Made by a program: the position numbers and the translations under genes
Assembly (NCBI GenBank): GCA_963210315.1
Contig: OY723273.1
Coordinates: 1,178,001-1,242,000, forward strand
DNA from: Rhynchopus euleeides
Lineage: Eukaryota; Euglenozoa; Diplonemea; Diplonemida; Diplonemidae
Length of the DNA stretch: 64,000 nucleotides
Reading direction: 5' to 3'
Part shown: positions 30,249 to 40,645 of the stretch, one piece after another
Numbering within the stretch: the first letter of the stretch is position 1
Layout: each line of letters opens with the position of its first letter
Notes under the pieces: generated by a model
Databases searched by the model: none
Seen by the model: the letters and a program-made list of their open reading frames with translations, nothing else
Told to the model about the DNA's origin: nothing

Positions 30249-32783
30249 ATGTCCACTGAGGGAGCTGATGGCGATGGCTTCCGCGAATGGCGCCCGCAGG
30301 CCAGCGCAGTTGAGGGGCGCGCCATTGTGCAGCTCCCGGAGGAGGTGATTAACAAGATCGCAGCAGGCGAGGTCGTGCAGCGCCCTGCCAACGCTGTGAA
30401 GGAGCTGATCGAAAACTCGCTCGACGCCGGGGCGACACGGATCGAGATCACCGCTGTCAACGGGGGGCTGGGCAGCCTCCGCATCGAAGACGACGGGCAC
30501 GGCATCGGCAAGGCAGACCTCCCCTTGCTCTGCCAACGCTTCGCCACATCGAAGCTGCGCGAATTCGACGACCTCCAGAGCATCGGCACATACGGCTTCA
30601 GAGGCGAAGCTCTCGCCTCACTCTCGATGGTGTGCCGTGTCGAGGTGACCACACGGAAGAAGGGCACACCCGAGACATGGTCTGCGAAGTACCGTGGCGC
30701 GGATATGACAGCCTGCCAGCAGGTCCCAGCCGGGCTCAACGGGCAGGGCACTGTGATCAAGGCCTCCGACATGTTCTTCTCCATGCCGCAGAGGCGCACC
30801 ATGCTGAACAAGCCTGCAGAGGAGTACCGCTATATCGTGGAGGTTGCGACGAAGTACGCCATACAGTACCCACACTGCAGGTTTTCCGTGAGGAAGGCTG
30901 TCGCGGGGGTTCCGGATCTGAGCACCACGCCTGCGCCGGACCGTGCGACATGCATCAAGCGGCTGTACTCCACAGAGCTTTTCAACGCGCTGATCCCCCT
31001 GAGCGTACAGGATGACACGACGCATTTCTACCGCGCATCCCTCCTCGCCTCGAAGCTGACATACTTCGCTGTGAAGGCCGAGGTGATTGTGTTCATCAAC
31101 GGGCGGCTCGTCAACCACGACGGGGTTGTCCGCATGGTGAAGCAGCTCTACGGGCCGCTCCTCCCCAACCGCGCGCACCCCTTCCTCTTCATCGAGCTGA
31201 ATGTCAAGCCGCAGAATGTGGATGTCAACGCACACCCCACCAAGGAGAAGGTCATCTTCCTCGGCGAGGACGACATCCTTGCTGAGATCGCTGAGGCGCT
31301 GCGCCCTCTGGTGGAGCAGTCTGCCGATGCGTCGGGGGACCTCCACCTGAAGCGGAAGCTGACCGATGCGGAGGGGTCCTTCGGGCTGTCGAAGCCCTCC
31401 ACGCAGCAGCAGGGTGGGTCGGGTGCGGGGGCGAAGAAGCAGCGCACTGCCGACTACGCGCACAACATGGTTCGCAGCGATCACACCATGGAGCACGGCG
31501 CGTTGGATAAATTCTTCTCCGATTTGTCAGGCACGGGGCAGTCGAAGCCCGCAGATGCCGCAAAGCAAAGTGCTACTGCTCTCTCCCGTGTCGCCGGCGG
31601 AGCCGGCGGGTCGAAGTCTTTTTTCAAACCCGACGCGACACGGCTTGCCTCCGTGCAGCAGCTTCTGGCAGATGTCGAAGGGGATCACGACGGCGACCTG
31701 CGGAAGGCGCTCTCCACATCCGTCTACGTCGGGTGCGCGAACCGGCGCCACATCCTGCTGCAGATGGGCGTCGAGCTGTACCTCGTGGACCTCTGCGTGC
31801 TTTCTGCGGAGCTCTTCTACCAGCAGGCCCTCCTGGGGGTGGGGCGGCTGCCCAGCCTGCGCCTCGACCCGCCCCAGGACATCGGGGCGCTGATGCGGCT
31901 GCTGCTGGATTCCCCCTCGCATGCCTATGCCGGCATCACAGAGCAGGGCATCGCAGCCGCGACCGACACCCTCATCAGACGGAGCGCGGTGCTGGACGAC
32001 CTTTTCTCCATCACCATCACACCTGGGGGGGACGGCACAGCCGCGTCGGTTTCGGGCATCCCCCAGGTCATGCCGGAGTACATCCCAGAGATGCACAAAT
32101 TGCCCCTCTTCCTCTACAGGCTGGGCACCTGCGTGCCCTACCACAACGAGAAGGAGTGTATCCGGGCTGTATGTCAGGAGCTGGCTGACTTCTATATGAT
32201 AGACGACGGCTCGCCTGTCGAGCGGGACATGGAGGAGGCAGATCTGGAAAGGGTCTTGGAGAGTGTCAGCAAGAATGGCAGCGGTGGTGGCGGCGGCGAC
32301 GCCGGGCCCAAGCCAGCCCTGGGCCTGGCAACCCTCAACATGGATGAGGGGCTTCTGCAGGATGTGAAGCGGCTGGAGGGGACAGCAGAGGCGGCGGCGG
32401 CATCCAGCAGCGGGAAGCCGCAGAAGGCGCCCATCGAGGTTGTGAACTGCGACATGTCCAGCTCGGAGGACGGAGGGAGCGACAGCGAGGTGCCGGAGGC
32501 TGTGCGTGCCGGGGGGATCCTGTCCGGCATTGCGCAGAAGAAGCAGGCGGAGGAGGCGCGTCTTGCTAAGGGGGGCACGGCGGCGGCTGCAGCCGGCGGG
32601 GAGGGCGGGGAGGAGGCGGAGGCGGGGTTGCGGGCGAGCGCCCCGGCCACGTGGGTGCTGCGCCACGTCGTGCACCCCGCTGTGAAGCGATCGCTGCTCC
32701 CCCCGTCGTCGTGGCGGAACAGCACAGCGCTGCAGTGTGTCGCAAGCCTCCACCTGATGTACAAGATCTTCGAGAGGTGTTGA
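30249..32783 (+). CDS. MLH1: DNA mismatch repair protein MLH1
   Basis: 844 aa in one exon from the ATG at 30,249 (MSTEGADG). The N-terminal GHKL ATPase carries KIAAGEVVQRPANAVKELIE (36-55) with the ATP/Mg motif ENSLDAGAT, motif II IEDDGHGIGKAD (79-90) and motif III GTYGFRGEALAS (113-124). The transducer domain extends to about residue 340. A disordered linker (about 350-430) is followed by the MLH1-type C-terminal dimerisation domain. The protein ends FERC, the invariant MLH1 C-terminus that completes the endonuclease site of its PMS1/PMS2 partner. An acidic, Gly/Ala-rich insert of about 130 residues (about 675-805) sits just before the last strand, which explains the extra length over human MLH1 (756 aa). 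It acts with MutS and PMS partners in mismatch repair and crossover control. Confidence 0.97.
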   Translation: MSTEGADGDGFREWRPQASAVEGRAIVQLPEEVINKIAAGEVVQRPANAVKELIENSLDAGATRIEITAVNGGLGSLRIEDDGHGIGKADLPLLCQRFATSKLREFDDLQSIGTYGFRGEALASLSMVCRVEVTTRKKGTPETWSAKYRGADMTACQQVPAGLNGQGTVIKASDMFFSMPQRRTMLNKPAEEYRYIVEVATKYAIQYPHCRFSVRKAVAGVPDLSTTPAPDRATCIKRLYSTELFNALIPLSVQDDTTHFYRASLLASKLTYFAVKAEVIVFINGRLVNHDGVVRMVKQLYGPLLPNRAHPFLFIELNVKPQNVDVNAHPTKEKVIFLGEDDILAEIAEALRPLVEQSADASGDLHLKRKLTDAEGSFGLSKPSTQQQGGSGAGAKKQRTADYAHNMVRSDHTMEHGALDKFFSDLSGTGQSKPADAAKQSATALSRVAGGAGGSKSFFKPDATRLASVQQLLADVEGDHDGDLRKALSTSVYVGCANRRHILLQMGVELYLVDLCVLSAELFYQQALLGVGRLPSLRLDPPQDIGALMRLLLDSPSHAYAGITEQGIAAATDTLIRRSAVLDDLFSITITPGGDGTAASVSGIPQVMPEYIPEMHKLPLFLYRLGTCVPYHNEKECIRAVCQELADFYMIDDGSPVERDMEEADLERVLESVSKNGSGGGGGDAGPKPALGLATLNMDEGLLQDVKRLEGTAEAAAASSSGKPQKAPIEVVNCDMSSSEDGGSDSEVPEAVRAGGILSGIAQKKQAEEARLAKGGTAAAAAGGEGGEEAEAGLRASAPATWVLRHVVHPAVKRSLLPPSSWRNSTALQCVASLHLMYKIFERC

Positions 32784-33719
32784 GAGCAGGCAATTGTGAT
32801 TGTGCTGCTGCGGAAGAAGAAGAAGAAAGCGCGTCGCTTTGCATGTGGGTGTGGGGCGTGTGTGTGGAAGGGCAATCCCGCTTTTCGGCGGCTTTTGTGT
32901 GTGTTGAGTTGATCCCGTGCCCGAAGGGAGTCGAATCAATAGAGTAGTACGCAGTGGGGGGTGGGTGGATGGGGGTGGCGACTTCGGCAGCGTCGGGTGG
33001 TTTCTTTTCACGGCGATCGGAACCTTGCCACGGTGAAAAAGATGGTGCCAGATTTTGGGCGACACAACGCAACCTTCCCTTCCCTTGCCTTGTTGCTGAT
33101 GTCTGTGCGGGGCCACACCATTATTCATCAGGCAAATAAACGGTTTGGCGCACAACGAGAATAAACCCCCCCCCCCCCCTCTCTCCACCCACACACGATG
33201 CGCTAGTGTTAGCAACCACTCGTGGAGTCGACAACTGAAAACCCGACAACTGACCACTTGTCAAAATCGACAACTGCCAGTAGATTTTGCCTGCAATCCC
33301 AGTGAGTTGTCGACTCGACAAGTGCGAACACTTGTCGAGTTTGAGGTTGTCGACTCGACTCGTTGAGGTCACTCGTACGTAGCTAACTAGTGCACCGTGC
33401 ATTCACGCCCATACCCCCTGCACCTCTCTCCCTCACACCCCAGACACTATTGCCCAACCGGAGCCTAGATTCAGCACACGGGTTAGATCCGAGACCCATG
33501 GACGAGGGTGCAAATGCAAGTTTTCAAGCAAGATAGGACCCTCCCCACCCTCTCTGCCCACCCCCCACCACCGCCCGCCCCCTCACCCCCCTCCCTGTAC
33601 CACCTCTGTTTATCGCAACAGCACTGCAAAGAAAAAAGTAGTTTCAACCTCTCCCTTGCTAAGGGGTAGGAGGGGTTGGACCAACATAAAGTAACCCCCG
33701 CCGGCGACGAGACGACACC
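32784..33719. other. intergenic region with a small GTCGACAAC word-element
   Basis: No gene. AATAAA at 33,135-33,140 and AATAAA at 33,161-33,166 are possible poly(A) signals of MLH1. A palindrome-rich insert lies at about 33,225-33,362. Confidence 0.55.
33224..33362. repeat. small inverted-repeat element built on GTTGTCGACTC words
   Basis: The left end is GAGTCGACAACTG and the right end is GGTTGTCGACTCGACTCG. Between them CGACAACTG, CACTTGTC and GTTGTCGACTCGACAAGTG repeat in both orientations. CACTCGT occurs outside both ends and may be a remnant of a target duplication. No coding potential. Confidence 0.6.
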
Positions 33720-34325
33720 ATGCCGCCGAAGTTCATCCTGGGGTCATCCTCGAAGTGGAGGAAGAACGTGCTGCAGGAGGCTATGCCGGAGCTGGAGGTG
33801 CACTCACAGATGTCTCCTGATATTGACGAAAAGGCCATCCGGCACGACCACCCGGAGACCCTCTGCCTGTCAATCGCACGCGCCAAGGCGGAGGCGCTGA
33901 AGCCTGCAATGCGGAAGCTCTGCACTGAGAACCCCGGAACAGAGTATCTCCTGCTGACGGCAGACCAGGTTGTCAAACACGAAGGGGCGATCCGTGAGAA
34001 GCCTGAATCTCCTGAGGAGAATTACGCGTATCTCAAGTCATACACACGCGATGCACCGTTGTGCACCTGCTCTGCCATATCGGTGACGCACTTCCCCTCT
34101 GAGCGCTCGGAGGATGGTGTCGATGTGGTGCAGCTCAGCTTCGACGGCATCCCCGACGACGTGATCCGTGAGACCATCGCGAAGGGCGACACCATGACCT
34201 GCTGCGGTGGGTTCACCATCGAGGACCTGCACCCCTACGCAGTGGACCTGCGGCCGGAGGACATGCCTTCAATCCGTGGCATGCCTGTTGGACTCCTCGG
34301 CTCCCTCATGGCAAAGCTGGCCTGA
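33720..34325 (+). CDS. Maf-family nucleotide pyrophosphatase
   Basis: 201 aa, single exon, start MPPKFILGSSSKWRKNVLQE. Maf/ITPase-fold features in order: the substrate loop LGSSSKWRK (7-15), the conserved DEKAIRHDHPETLCLSIARAKAEAL (36-60), the catalytic-base region LLTADQVVKHEG (78-89; Asp82 at the family's DTVV position), REKPESPEEN (92-101), and the CCGGFTIED strand (161-169) ending IRGMPVGLL. The family hydrolyses non-canonical nucleoside triphosphates (dTTP/UTP, modified UTP or CTP) to monophosphates as cellular house-cleaning. The usual length is 190-210 aa. There is no obvious targeting peptide. Which subfamily (YhdE-like or YceF-like) I cannot say. Confidence 0.92.
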   Translation: MPPKFILGSSSKWRKNVLQEAMPELEVHSQMSPDIDEKAIRHDHPETLCLSIARAKAEALKPAMRKLCTENPGTEYLLLTADQVVKHEGAIREKPESPEENYAYLKSYTRDAPLCTCSAISVTHFPSERSEDGVDVVQLSFDGIPDDVIRETIAKGDTMTCCGGFTIEDLHPYAVDLRPEDMPSIRGMPVGLLGSLMAKLA

Positions 34326-34518
34326 GTTTGGGGGACAACGGGAGCAATATGCCGCACGTGCGGAAGAGGAGGGGGTTGGGTGCAGCATGACCATGCAATG
34401 GAGGCCGTTATTCCCTTCGGCAGCAGGGTGGGGTGGGGTGGGGGGGGCGGGGTCCAGCCGGGGTGTGAGGGTTTCTAGCCAGCCCCCACGTCGGCGTGGG
34501 GTGGGGGGGGGGGGGGGT

Positions 34519-35670
34519 TAGGGGGGGTCAAATGCCCCCCTTTTACGTGGATAAACACGATTTTTCAAAAAACCGGCGCAGAGGCCCCAAAGCCCCCGTA
34601 AACCCTCCAAACCCCCCCAGATCGGTCCGGAAACCCATCGAACCCCACTTTTCCACCATTCCGGGCACCTCAGGTGCCCGAATTGGGGTACCTAAATTTT
34701 GTGCCACCGTTTGGTACCGTACAGTGCCACTGTGTGGGAGGTTGGAAAAGAAAATGCCCCAACACACCACATCTGAGGGTTGCAATGCATGTTGCTTGCC
34801 AACCACGTCATCCGGTGGGTGTCAGGCGCTATGTAGGTGGCATTAGCCAGGTCTTCGATGAGTTCTGGCTTGTATATGTACCTCCCTGCCTGCGGCACAG
34901 GCACTGCCTTTGTCCCCCACACCAGCCACAGAGAGCGTATTGTACTCGGTCCACGGTTGCTGATTCATTGTGATGCATTGTATCCTCGAGTGAACGTCAC
35001 ACACTAGTGGCACCACCACCCGCCATCCGAGAGCTGTATTGGCTTTGCGCGCTTCCGTTGCATTCACCTCGCCACGCATATTGCACTGTTCAGTACCAGT
35101 GCTCCTGGGCCAGGCAAAGTAGACCGCAGCAACTACCAATTCTGGCACAATGGGTACCACGACAGCGCACTTCGTGTGTTCCCGTAATGTACAGCTCGTG
35201 TTGCAACAGTCGTTGTCAACACATCCCGGTTGTGGAGCACTGCTGCACAGGAATCACACGACCATCTGGACTTGTTCCGTACCTACAGGCAGCTCCCGGT
35301 GCATGGTGGCAGGGAGGTATGTATACAAGCCAGAACACATCGAAGACCTGGCTAATGCCACCTACATAGCGCCTGACACCCACCGGATGACGTGGTTGGC
35401 AAGCAACATGCATTGCAACCCTCAGATGTGGTGTGTTGGGGCATTTTCTTTTCCAACCTCCCACACAGTGGCACTGTACGGTACCAAACGGTGGCACAAA
35501 ATTTAGGTACCCCAATTCGGGCACCTGAGGTGCCCGGAATGGTGGAAAAGTGGGGTTCGATGGGTTTCCGGACCGATCTGGGGGGGTTTGGAGGGTTTAC
35601 GGGGGCTTTGGGGCCTCTGCGCCGGTTTTTTGAAAAATCGTGTTTGTCACCCCCATTTGACCCCCCCTAG
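34519..35670. mobile_element. foldback element with about 365-bp inverted arms
   Basis: The left arm (34,519-34,892) is repeated inverted as the right arm (35,308-35,670). The outer ends are TTAGGGGGGGTCAAATG and CATTTGACCCCCCCTAGG, matching the terminus of the 15,143-16,304 foldback although the arm sequences are unrelated. The left flank is a G-rich tract (about 34,430-34,517). The right end abuts the CCTAGGCATA element. A peptide-like frame (GRYVYKPEHIEDLANATYIA) is present in both arms, on opposite strands, and may derive from captured sequence. Confidence 0.85.
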
Positions 35671-36489
35671 GCATAGGGTGCGGGCGATTCGCCTATCGCC
35701 CTATATTCGCCCAACCGGGTTCGAGCCCCGATTATCGCGTATCGAATCGCCTTATCGCCCATTATCGCCCAATTATCGCCCGATTATCGCCAAATTATCG
35801 CCCAGTATCGCCCGTTTTCTTTCACACTTTCTGAAGGGGTTTTCAGCTAGTGGTGAGTGGGTTACCGCTCTACTGACCCTGGGTCCCACAGGGCCCTGTG
35901 ACCTCGTCAACAACTGGGCCAAGACCTAGGACTCTGCATCAGAAATCAGCTTCTGACCACTGACGTCATGCGGGTGGGTCATTTCCTCGGTCAAAACCCA
36001 CGTGAGGAACTGGGCATTGTCCCAGATCCTGACCTCGCTCAGGACCTGTTCACTCGCCGTTACTAGGAGCACTCGTGAGCATGAAGCGGGTACACCTTAG
36101 TGTTGAAGGAGATGCGTGGTTCTAGTGTAGTCGGTCTGAATGGGAGGAGATGAACTCCGTACGTTTGAGATGACTCATTGCATAGCCCACAGGAAGCTTC
36201 ACGGCTGATCTGAGACCTGGGGCGGTTCTGACCCTGGTCACAGAGTCATGACCCACTGAGAACACTGGAGCAGAGGGCTTGATCTAGGTCAGGAACCGGG
36301 TTTTCACTAAGGCAATGACCCACTCACCACCTCAGCAGTGATCTGACGTCCCTGGCCGGGCCATTTTGCCCCCAAAAATACGACGGAAACATTATCGCCC
36401 ACTTATCGCCTTGACAGAATGGGCGATAATGAGGGCGATAATTTTTGCGATTTGGGCGATAACCGAATCGCCCGCACCCTATGCCTAGG
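35666..36489. mobile_element. 0.8-kb element, CCTAGGCATA ends with GGGCGATAAT arrays
   Basis: Starts CCTAGGCATAGGGTGCGGGC followed by GATTCG and ends with the inverse at 36,462-36,489. Subterminal arrays of the word TATCGCCC/GGGCGATA occupy about 35,684-35,820 and 36,390-36,470. The interior (about 35,830-36,380) contains GTGAGTGGGT and AGGACCTGT-type words and no gene. It shares CCTAGG with the elements on both sides. Confidence 0.85.
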
Positions 36490-36999
36490 GGCAGAGACCC
36501 CGATAAGAATCCGACCCCTGACCCTACCCGACCCCCGACCCCCTCTTATAAAAGACCCCCCCCCCCCCCAAATATCTGAGAAAAACCCTGGGTTTTTCCC
36601 GAGGAAACGCGGGTTTCTCCCTCTGTTGCATTGTTCGGGCTCCGTGCGGATCGTAGTGGGGTCACTTTGTTGGTGTAGGTGCCACACAACACCCCTGAAA
36701 TGCGGAGGTGGTCCATCGAGAATGGGGGGTCGGAAACCCGGGGGTCGGAATCGAGGGGTCGGATATGGGGGTCAGAGGGGGTCGGCCCCCCTCCCGACCC
36801 CCCATTGTTCTCGGGGGTCGGAATACGGGGGGTCGGAGGGGTCAGAAGGGGGTCAGAAAATGGGGGTCTGAAACTTGGGGTCGGAACTTTTGCACTATTT
36901 CTAAGGGGGTCAGAAAATGGGGGGTTGCAAACTTGGGGGTCGGAGTATGAGGGGTCGGCCCCCCTCCCGACCCCCTCCGACCCCCCCCCACACAGGGTT

Positions 37000-39924
37000 C
37001 ACCACGGACTAGTCGCCCGGACGACTAGTCGGGACGACGGGTGAAATGACGACGGGTGAAACGACGGGTGGCACCCGTCGACTCGACGGGTGGACCCGTC
37101 GAGTCGACGGGTGTTCCAGCCATTTCCTGTTGATATGGGCCAATTTCCATTGAAAACTAGGGGAGTACCTTGCATGGCATCAGGTTATTTTTCACGCCGA
37201 GCTATCTTCCCTGCACAGACCCACCCCCCCCATTACTTTCCATTTACAATTCCTAGTTGGTGAAGGGGCTGCCCACCGGTGGACCACCAGGAGGGGGGTG
37301 AGCCATCCAGGTGGGCAGGGGGCCTGGGGGTGGGGCCTCAAGACAACTCCCCCACGACGTCACTCCGCTCTCGAGGACAAACAAAATCACCTACGTACCT
37401 GAACTGCCAAACACCCCCCCCCTCACTTACGGGTGCGCGGATCTCATGTGCTCTTCGCGCTTTACAGTGGTTTTAAAGAGCTCGAAACAAACACAGCAAC
37501 GCTTTTGTGTCAGCACGCGCGAATGGTGACTGAGGTAGTGCTGGCTCAGTCCCTTCGATTTTGTCCGTTTGCCGCACTCCTGGCATGTGACAGTGCAGGT
37601 CTGACACGGCGCGTTGTTTTGTGGCCGATGTGCAGCATCATAATGCGCAAACAGTGCTTCTCTCGTGTGGACAACTTTGGAGCACACAATGCAGATATGT
37701 TGCTGCACAGGCACTGTACCGGATGGGGTTGGTTCTGGCACTTCTGGCACATCCTCGCTGTTGCCCCAGGATTTGGACTTGCAGATGCATGCGAGCAGCG
37801 TTGCCTTTGGAGTGGTGTTTTCCGGGTCGCCCAGAAATTGTTGGCCCCATCGCCCCCTTTTTGTGACGTGAGATCCAAGGCTGAGGGACTCGAGTCTCCG
37901 CTGCAGTGCTGCCGTTGCTCCCTTCCAACAAGCGTTCCTCGCGGTGACACAGCAGCAAAGCTTTATCGCGCCGAACTTCAGGAGGGTCGGGGTGCTCGGT
38001 TGGTCCAGCAGGCCGCACCCCTTGCCTTTGGTCCTCTGCATTTCGAAGAGCAGCAGGTCCCGTTCGGCGGTCTGCTGCGATGTCACCCTCAGGGCATGGC
38101 GTTTGGAGACGCCATTCCCCCTCTCCAGTTCCTCGTCACTCAGGGCGAGGGGGTGTGCATCTTCTGGATCAAACCAGTGGCTCATCGAATGGATATATGT
38201 AACACCACGCCCCTCGGATGTTCTCCCAGGTGACACCCACTCCAGGACAAACACAAGGATGTGCATTGCGATGAGCGAGAAGATGAACTGTTTCGCGCAC
38301 TTTCCCTCCTGGTGGTACTTGATGGGGGATGTCGTTGTAGCGGAAATGCACAAGCATTTCCATTGCAATACAGAGTAGATGCTGCACCCCCTTCGTCTTG
38401 GTAATGGTGAGTAAGCGACTCAGAACATCTCTGGCCTGGTTTCCCGTCATGTTAGAACACGTTGAGCTGCCAAGGACAGCCTTCTGCACGGCAGGTCCAT
38501 CAGGCAAGATCTCTGCGAGTATTGCGATGAACCCGTTTATGTCGGCAGGGGGGGTGACCCCTGCGTACAGGCTCTCAAACCCAGCTTCATGAAGTTCCTG
38601 GATGCTAGCCCTGTGGCAGGCGTGGAGCTGTTTCAACCAGTCATTTCGTGGTGTGGTACAAAACGCGCTCCTGTGCGAAGATGACCCCATCTTACTAAAT
38701 GCCGACCACAGCTCAAGATGGTCCCCTGCTACCCTAAGCAGGCGAGCCGAAACATCACGTTCGCCTTTTCGAAAACCCCTCTCTGCACTCTTGCGATTTG
38801 CTTCAGGAAGTTGAACGTGAACCACGTTCTGTACTCATCCTTCTGCTTATCGGCAACTGTCACCAACCGTGTTGCGAAGGCACCGTCGAAAATGCCTACG
38901 GCCAGCCTGCTCTGCTGGGTCTTCTGTGCCTGTTTCTTCTCCGCCTCGTACAGCTTCACCATAGCTGCAGTGCCGCGGGGCAGGCGTCGGCCATCTCCTT
39001 GAGCCCTGTCGGGTGGTCCTTCCCGTTGCTCTTCCGGAGGCCCAACCCGACAAACTCGATGTCTGACCCGCTATTGACACGGGCAGCGTACATCGTGCGA
39101 CCATCCTTCGCGGTCGACTTGCTGATCACCCCACCCCCCACCTTCTCATACTTTTTGTACAGGGCAAGACTGATGATGGGATCAGTCGACTTGATTATCC
39201 GCCAGCTTGCCGAGAAGCTGCTTCAGGGCCATGTGGCTCAACCCATCAGCATCACGCTCGACAACATACGTGTTGATCCAAGCACGTACAAACACCGTCA
39301 TGTCCACAGCGCTGGCGAGGGCCTGCGCTGCAGTACGCTTTGCCGCTGGCATTGATTGGTGTGGCTCGTCTGGGTGGCCTGGGTGGTGATGATGGTATCT
39401 TGGGGTATCTTGGCCTGGGTGGTGATGAGGGTACGGTATCTTGGAGACTGCCTTGTGGGTTGTGCAAGGGTTGGCTGGGGCGAAAATTTGCCTGGCAGAA
39501 AAGTGATCACCTTCATGAAGTAGGTTGCTCTGTCAAACTGACACAGTTTGTCAGAGTCAAGATCCCTCGAACAATGAAAATCCACGAGAACAGCCGTCGC
39601 ACATGCACTTGAGGCCCCATCACCAACTAGGAATTGTAAATGGAAAGTAATCGGGGGTGGGTCTGTGCAGGGAAGATAGTTCGGCGTGAAAAATAACCTG
39701 ATGCCATGCAAGGTACTCCCCTAGTTTTCAATGGAAATTGGCCCATATCAACAGGAAATGGCTGGAACACCCGTCGTTTCAGCAGGTTCACCCGTCGTGC
39801 CGACGGGTGCCACCCGTCGAGTCGACGGGTGGACCCGTCGAGTCGACGGGTGCCGCCTGTCGAGTTTTCACCCGTCGTCCCGACTAGTCGACCCCACCCG
39901 TCACTGCCCGACTAGTCCGTGGTG
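37000..39924. mobile_element. 2.9-kb element with long inverted termini and CCCGTCGACGGG words
   Basis: Ends CACCACGGACTAGTCG and CGACTAGTCCGTGGTG. The outer 110-150 bases at each end are arrays of the self-complementary word CCCGTCGACGGG/GTCGAGTCGAC. These are followed inward by a nearly perfect inverted repeat of about 150 bases (about 37,119-37,268 and 39,613-39,765). Between the termini is a minus-strand coding region with C2H2 zinc fingers, so this is the only element in the window with a plausible gene of its own. The superfamily is not recognised. Confidence 0.85.
37427..39352 (-). pseudogene. element-borne zinc-finger protein gene, frame-disrupted
   Basis: Read on the minus strand, a protein-like signal runs from an ATG at 39,352 (MPAAKRTAAQALASA) to the stop at 37,427 and changes frame at least three times: near 39,180, near 38,965, near 38,745 and again near 38,200-38,370. 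The changes could be frameshifts, undetected introns or both. The C-terminus has three C2H2 fingers: CIVCSKVVHTREALFAHYDA (C-x2-C-x12-H-x4-H), CQECGKRTKSKGLSQHYLSH, and CCVCFELF...HMRSAH. The central part, including FESLYAGVTPPADINGFIAI, is not a family I know, and I see no DDE or tyrosine-recombinase signature. It is probably a DNA-binding or mobilisation protein of the surrounding element, now decayed. Confidence 0.55.
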
Positions 39925-40340
39925 TTTGCAAAACCCCGTCCTTTTGAATATTTGGGACTTCTGCGGATCGTAGTGGGGTCATTTCGTGGATAGAAGTGCC
40001 AAGCTTCACTCATAAAATGTGGGTCTGGTCCAGGGATAGTCATGGGAGGAGATGCCTGGGAGGCACACACCATGCCACCCTACCCACCCACCCAACGGGA
40101 CCCTCCCCGACCCCCTCCTCGGGTTTTTCAAAAACCCGTTCTTTTGAATGTTTGGAGTTTGTGCGGATCGCAGTGGGGTCATTTTGTCCATGGGGTGCCT
40201 AAGAACACCCCTTATTGGTGGTCCCCATTCAAGCAAATTCCTCAAGGAAATAGTAAGGCGACCCCCTCGGACCCCCTCCCGACCCCCGACCCCTGACCCC
40301 CCCGACCCCCGACCCCCTCTTATCGGGGTCTATGCCTAGG

Positions 40341-40645
40341 GGGGGGGGGGTGGGGTGGGCGAGTTTGTCTATAGAGCACCGCGTCTGTCTGCCTGGCCCC
40401 AATGGTGGATGTGTTTGTGTGTGGGTCGCCTGCCCCCGCCCCCCATGGATCCAGGCAAAGCCCTGCCCCCATTCGATCGACGAGCCTCTTGTAGGCATCG
40501 CCCCTCCGCTCTGCACCTCCCCTGAACACGCTGTTGCAGCCTCGGCGGTAGTCGCGAGAAGACACCACAGCTATAGGCCACAACCCTCCAGCTTCCCTCC
40601 ACCCCCACACCGCCACCGCCAGCAGGCCACCCGGTGTGTGGAACG
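40341..40645. other. short intergenic region after the composite element
   Basis: G-rich start, then ordinary sequence with no gene. A CCACCCCC-rich leader precedes the start at 40,646. Confidence 0.5.

Larger units (their letters stand above)
36484..40340. mobile_element. 3.9-kb composite element, CCTAGG ends with GACCCCGATAAGA
   Basis: The left terminus CCTAGG...AGACCCCGATAAGA (36,484-36,510) matches, inverted, the right terminus TCTTATCGGGGTCTATGCCTAGG (40,317-40,340). GACCCCCGACCCC words fill both subterminal zones, and a GGGGGTCGGA array fills 36,720-36,985. Units of the GCGGATCGTAGTGGGGTCA tandem repeat lie on both sides of an inner 2.9-kb element. After the right terminus comes a G-run (40,339-40,350). 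Confidence 0.75.

Noticed and set aside
35716..35745. tRNA-like B box (GGGTTCGAGCCC) in the GGGCGATAAT array
   Set aside because: No A box, acceptor stem or anticodon arm upstream. The match arises where the word array meets CCAACCGG.
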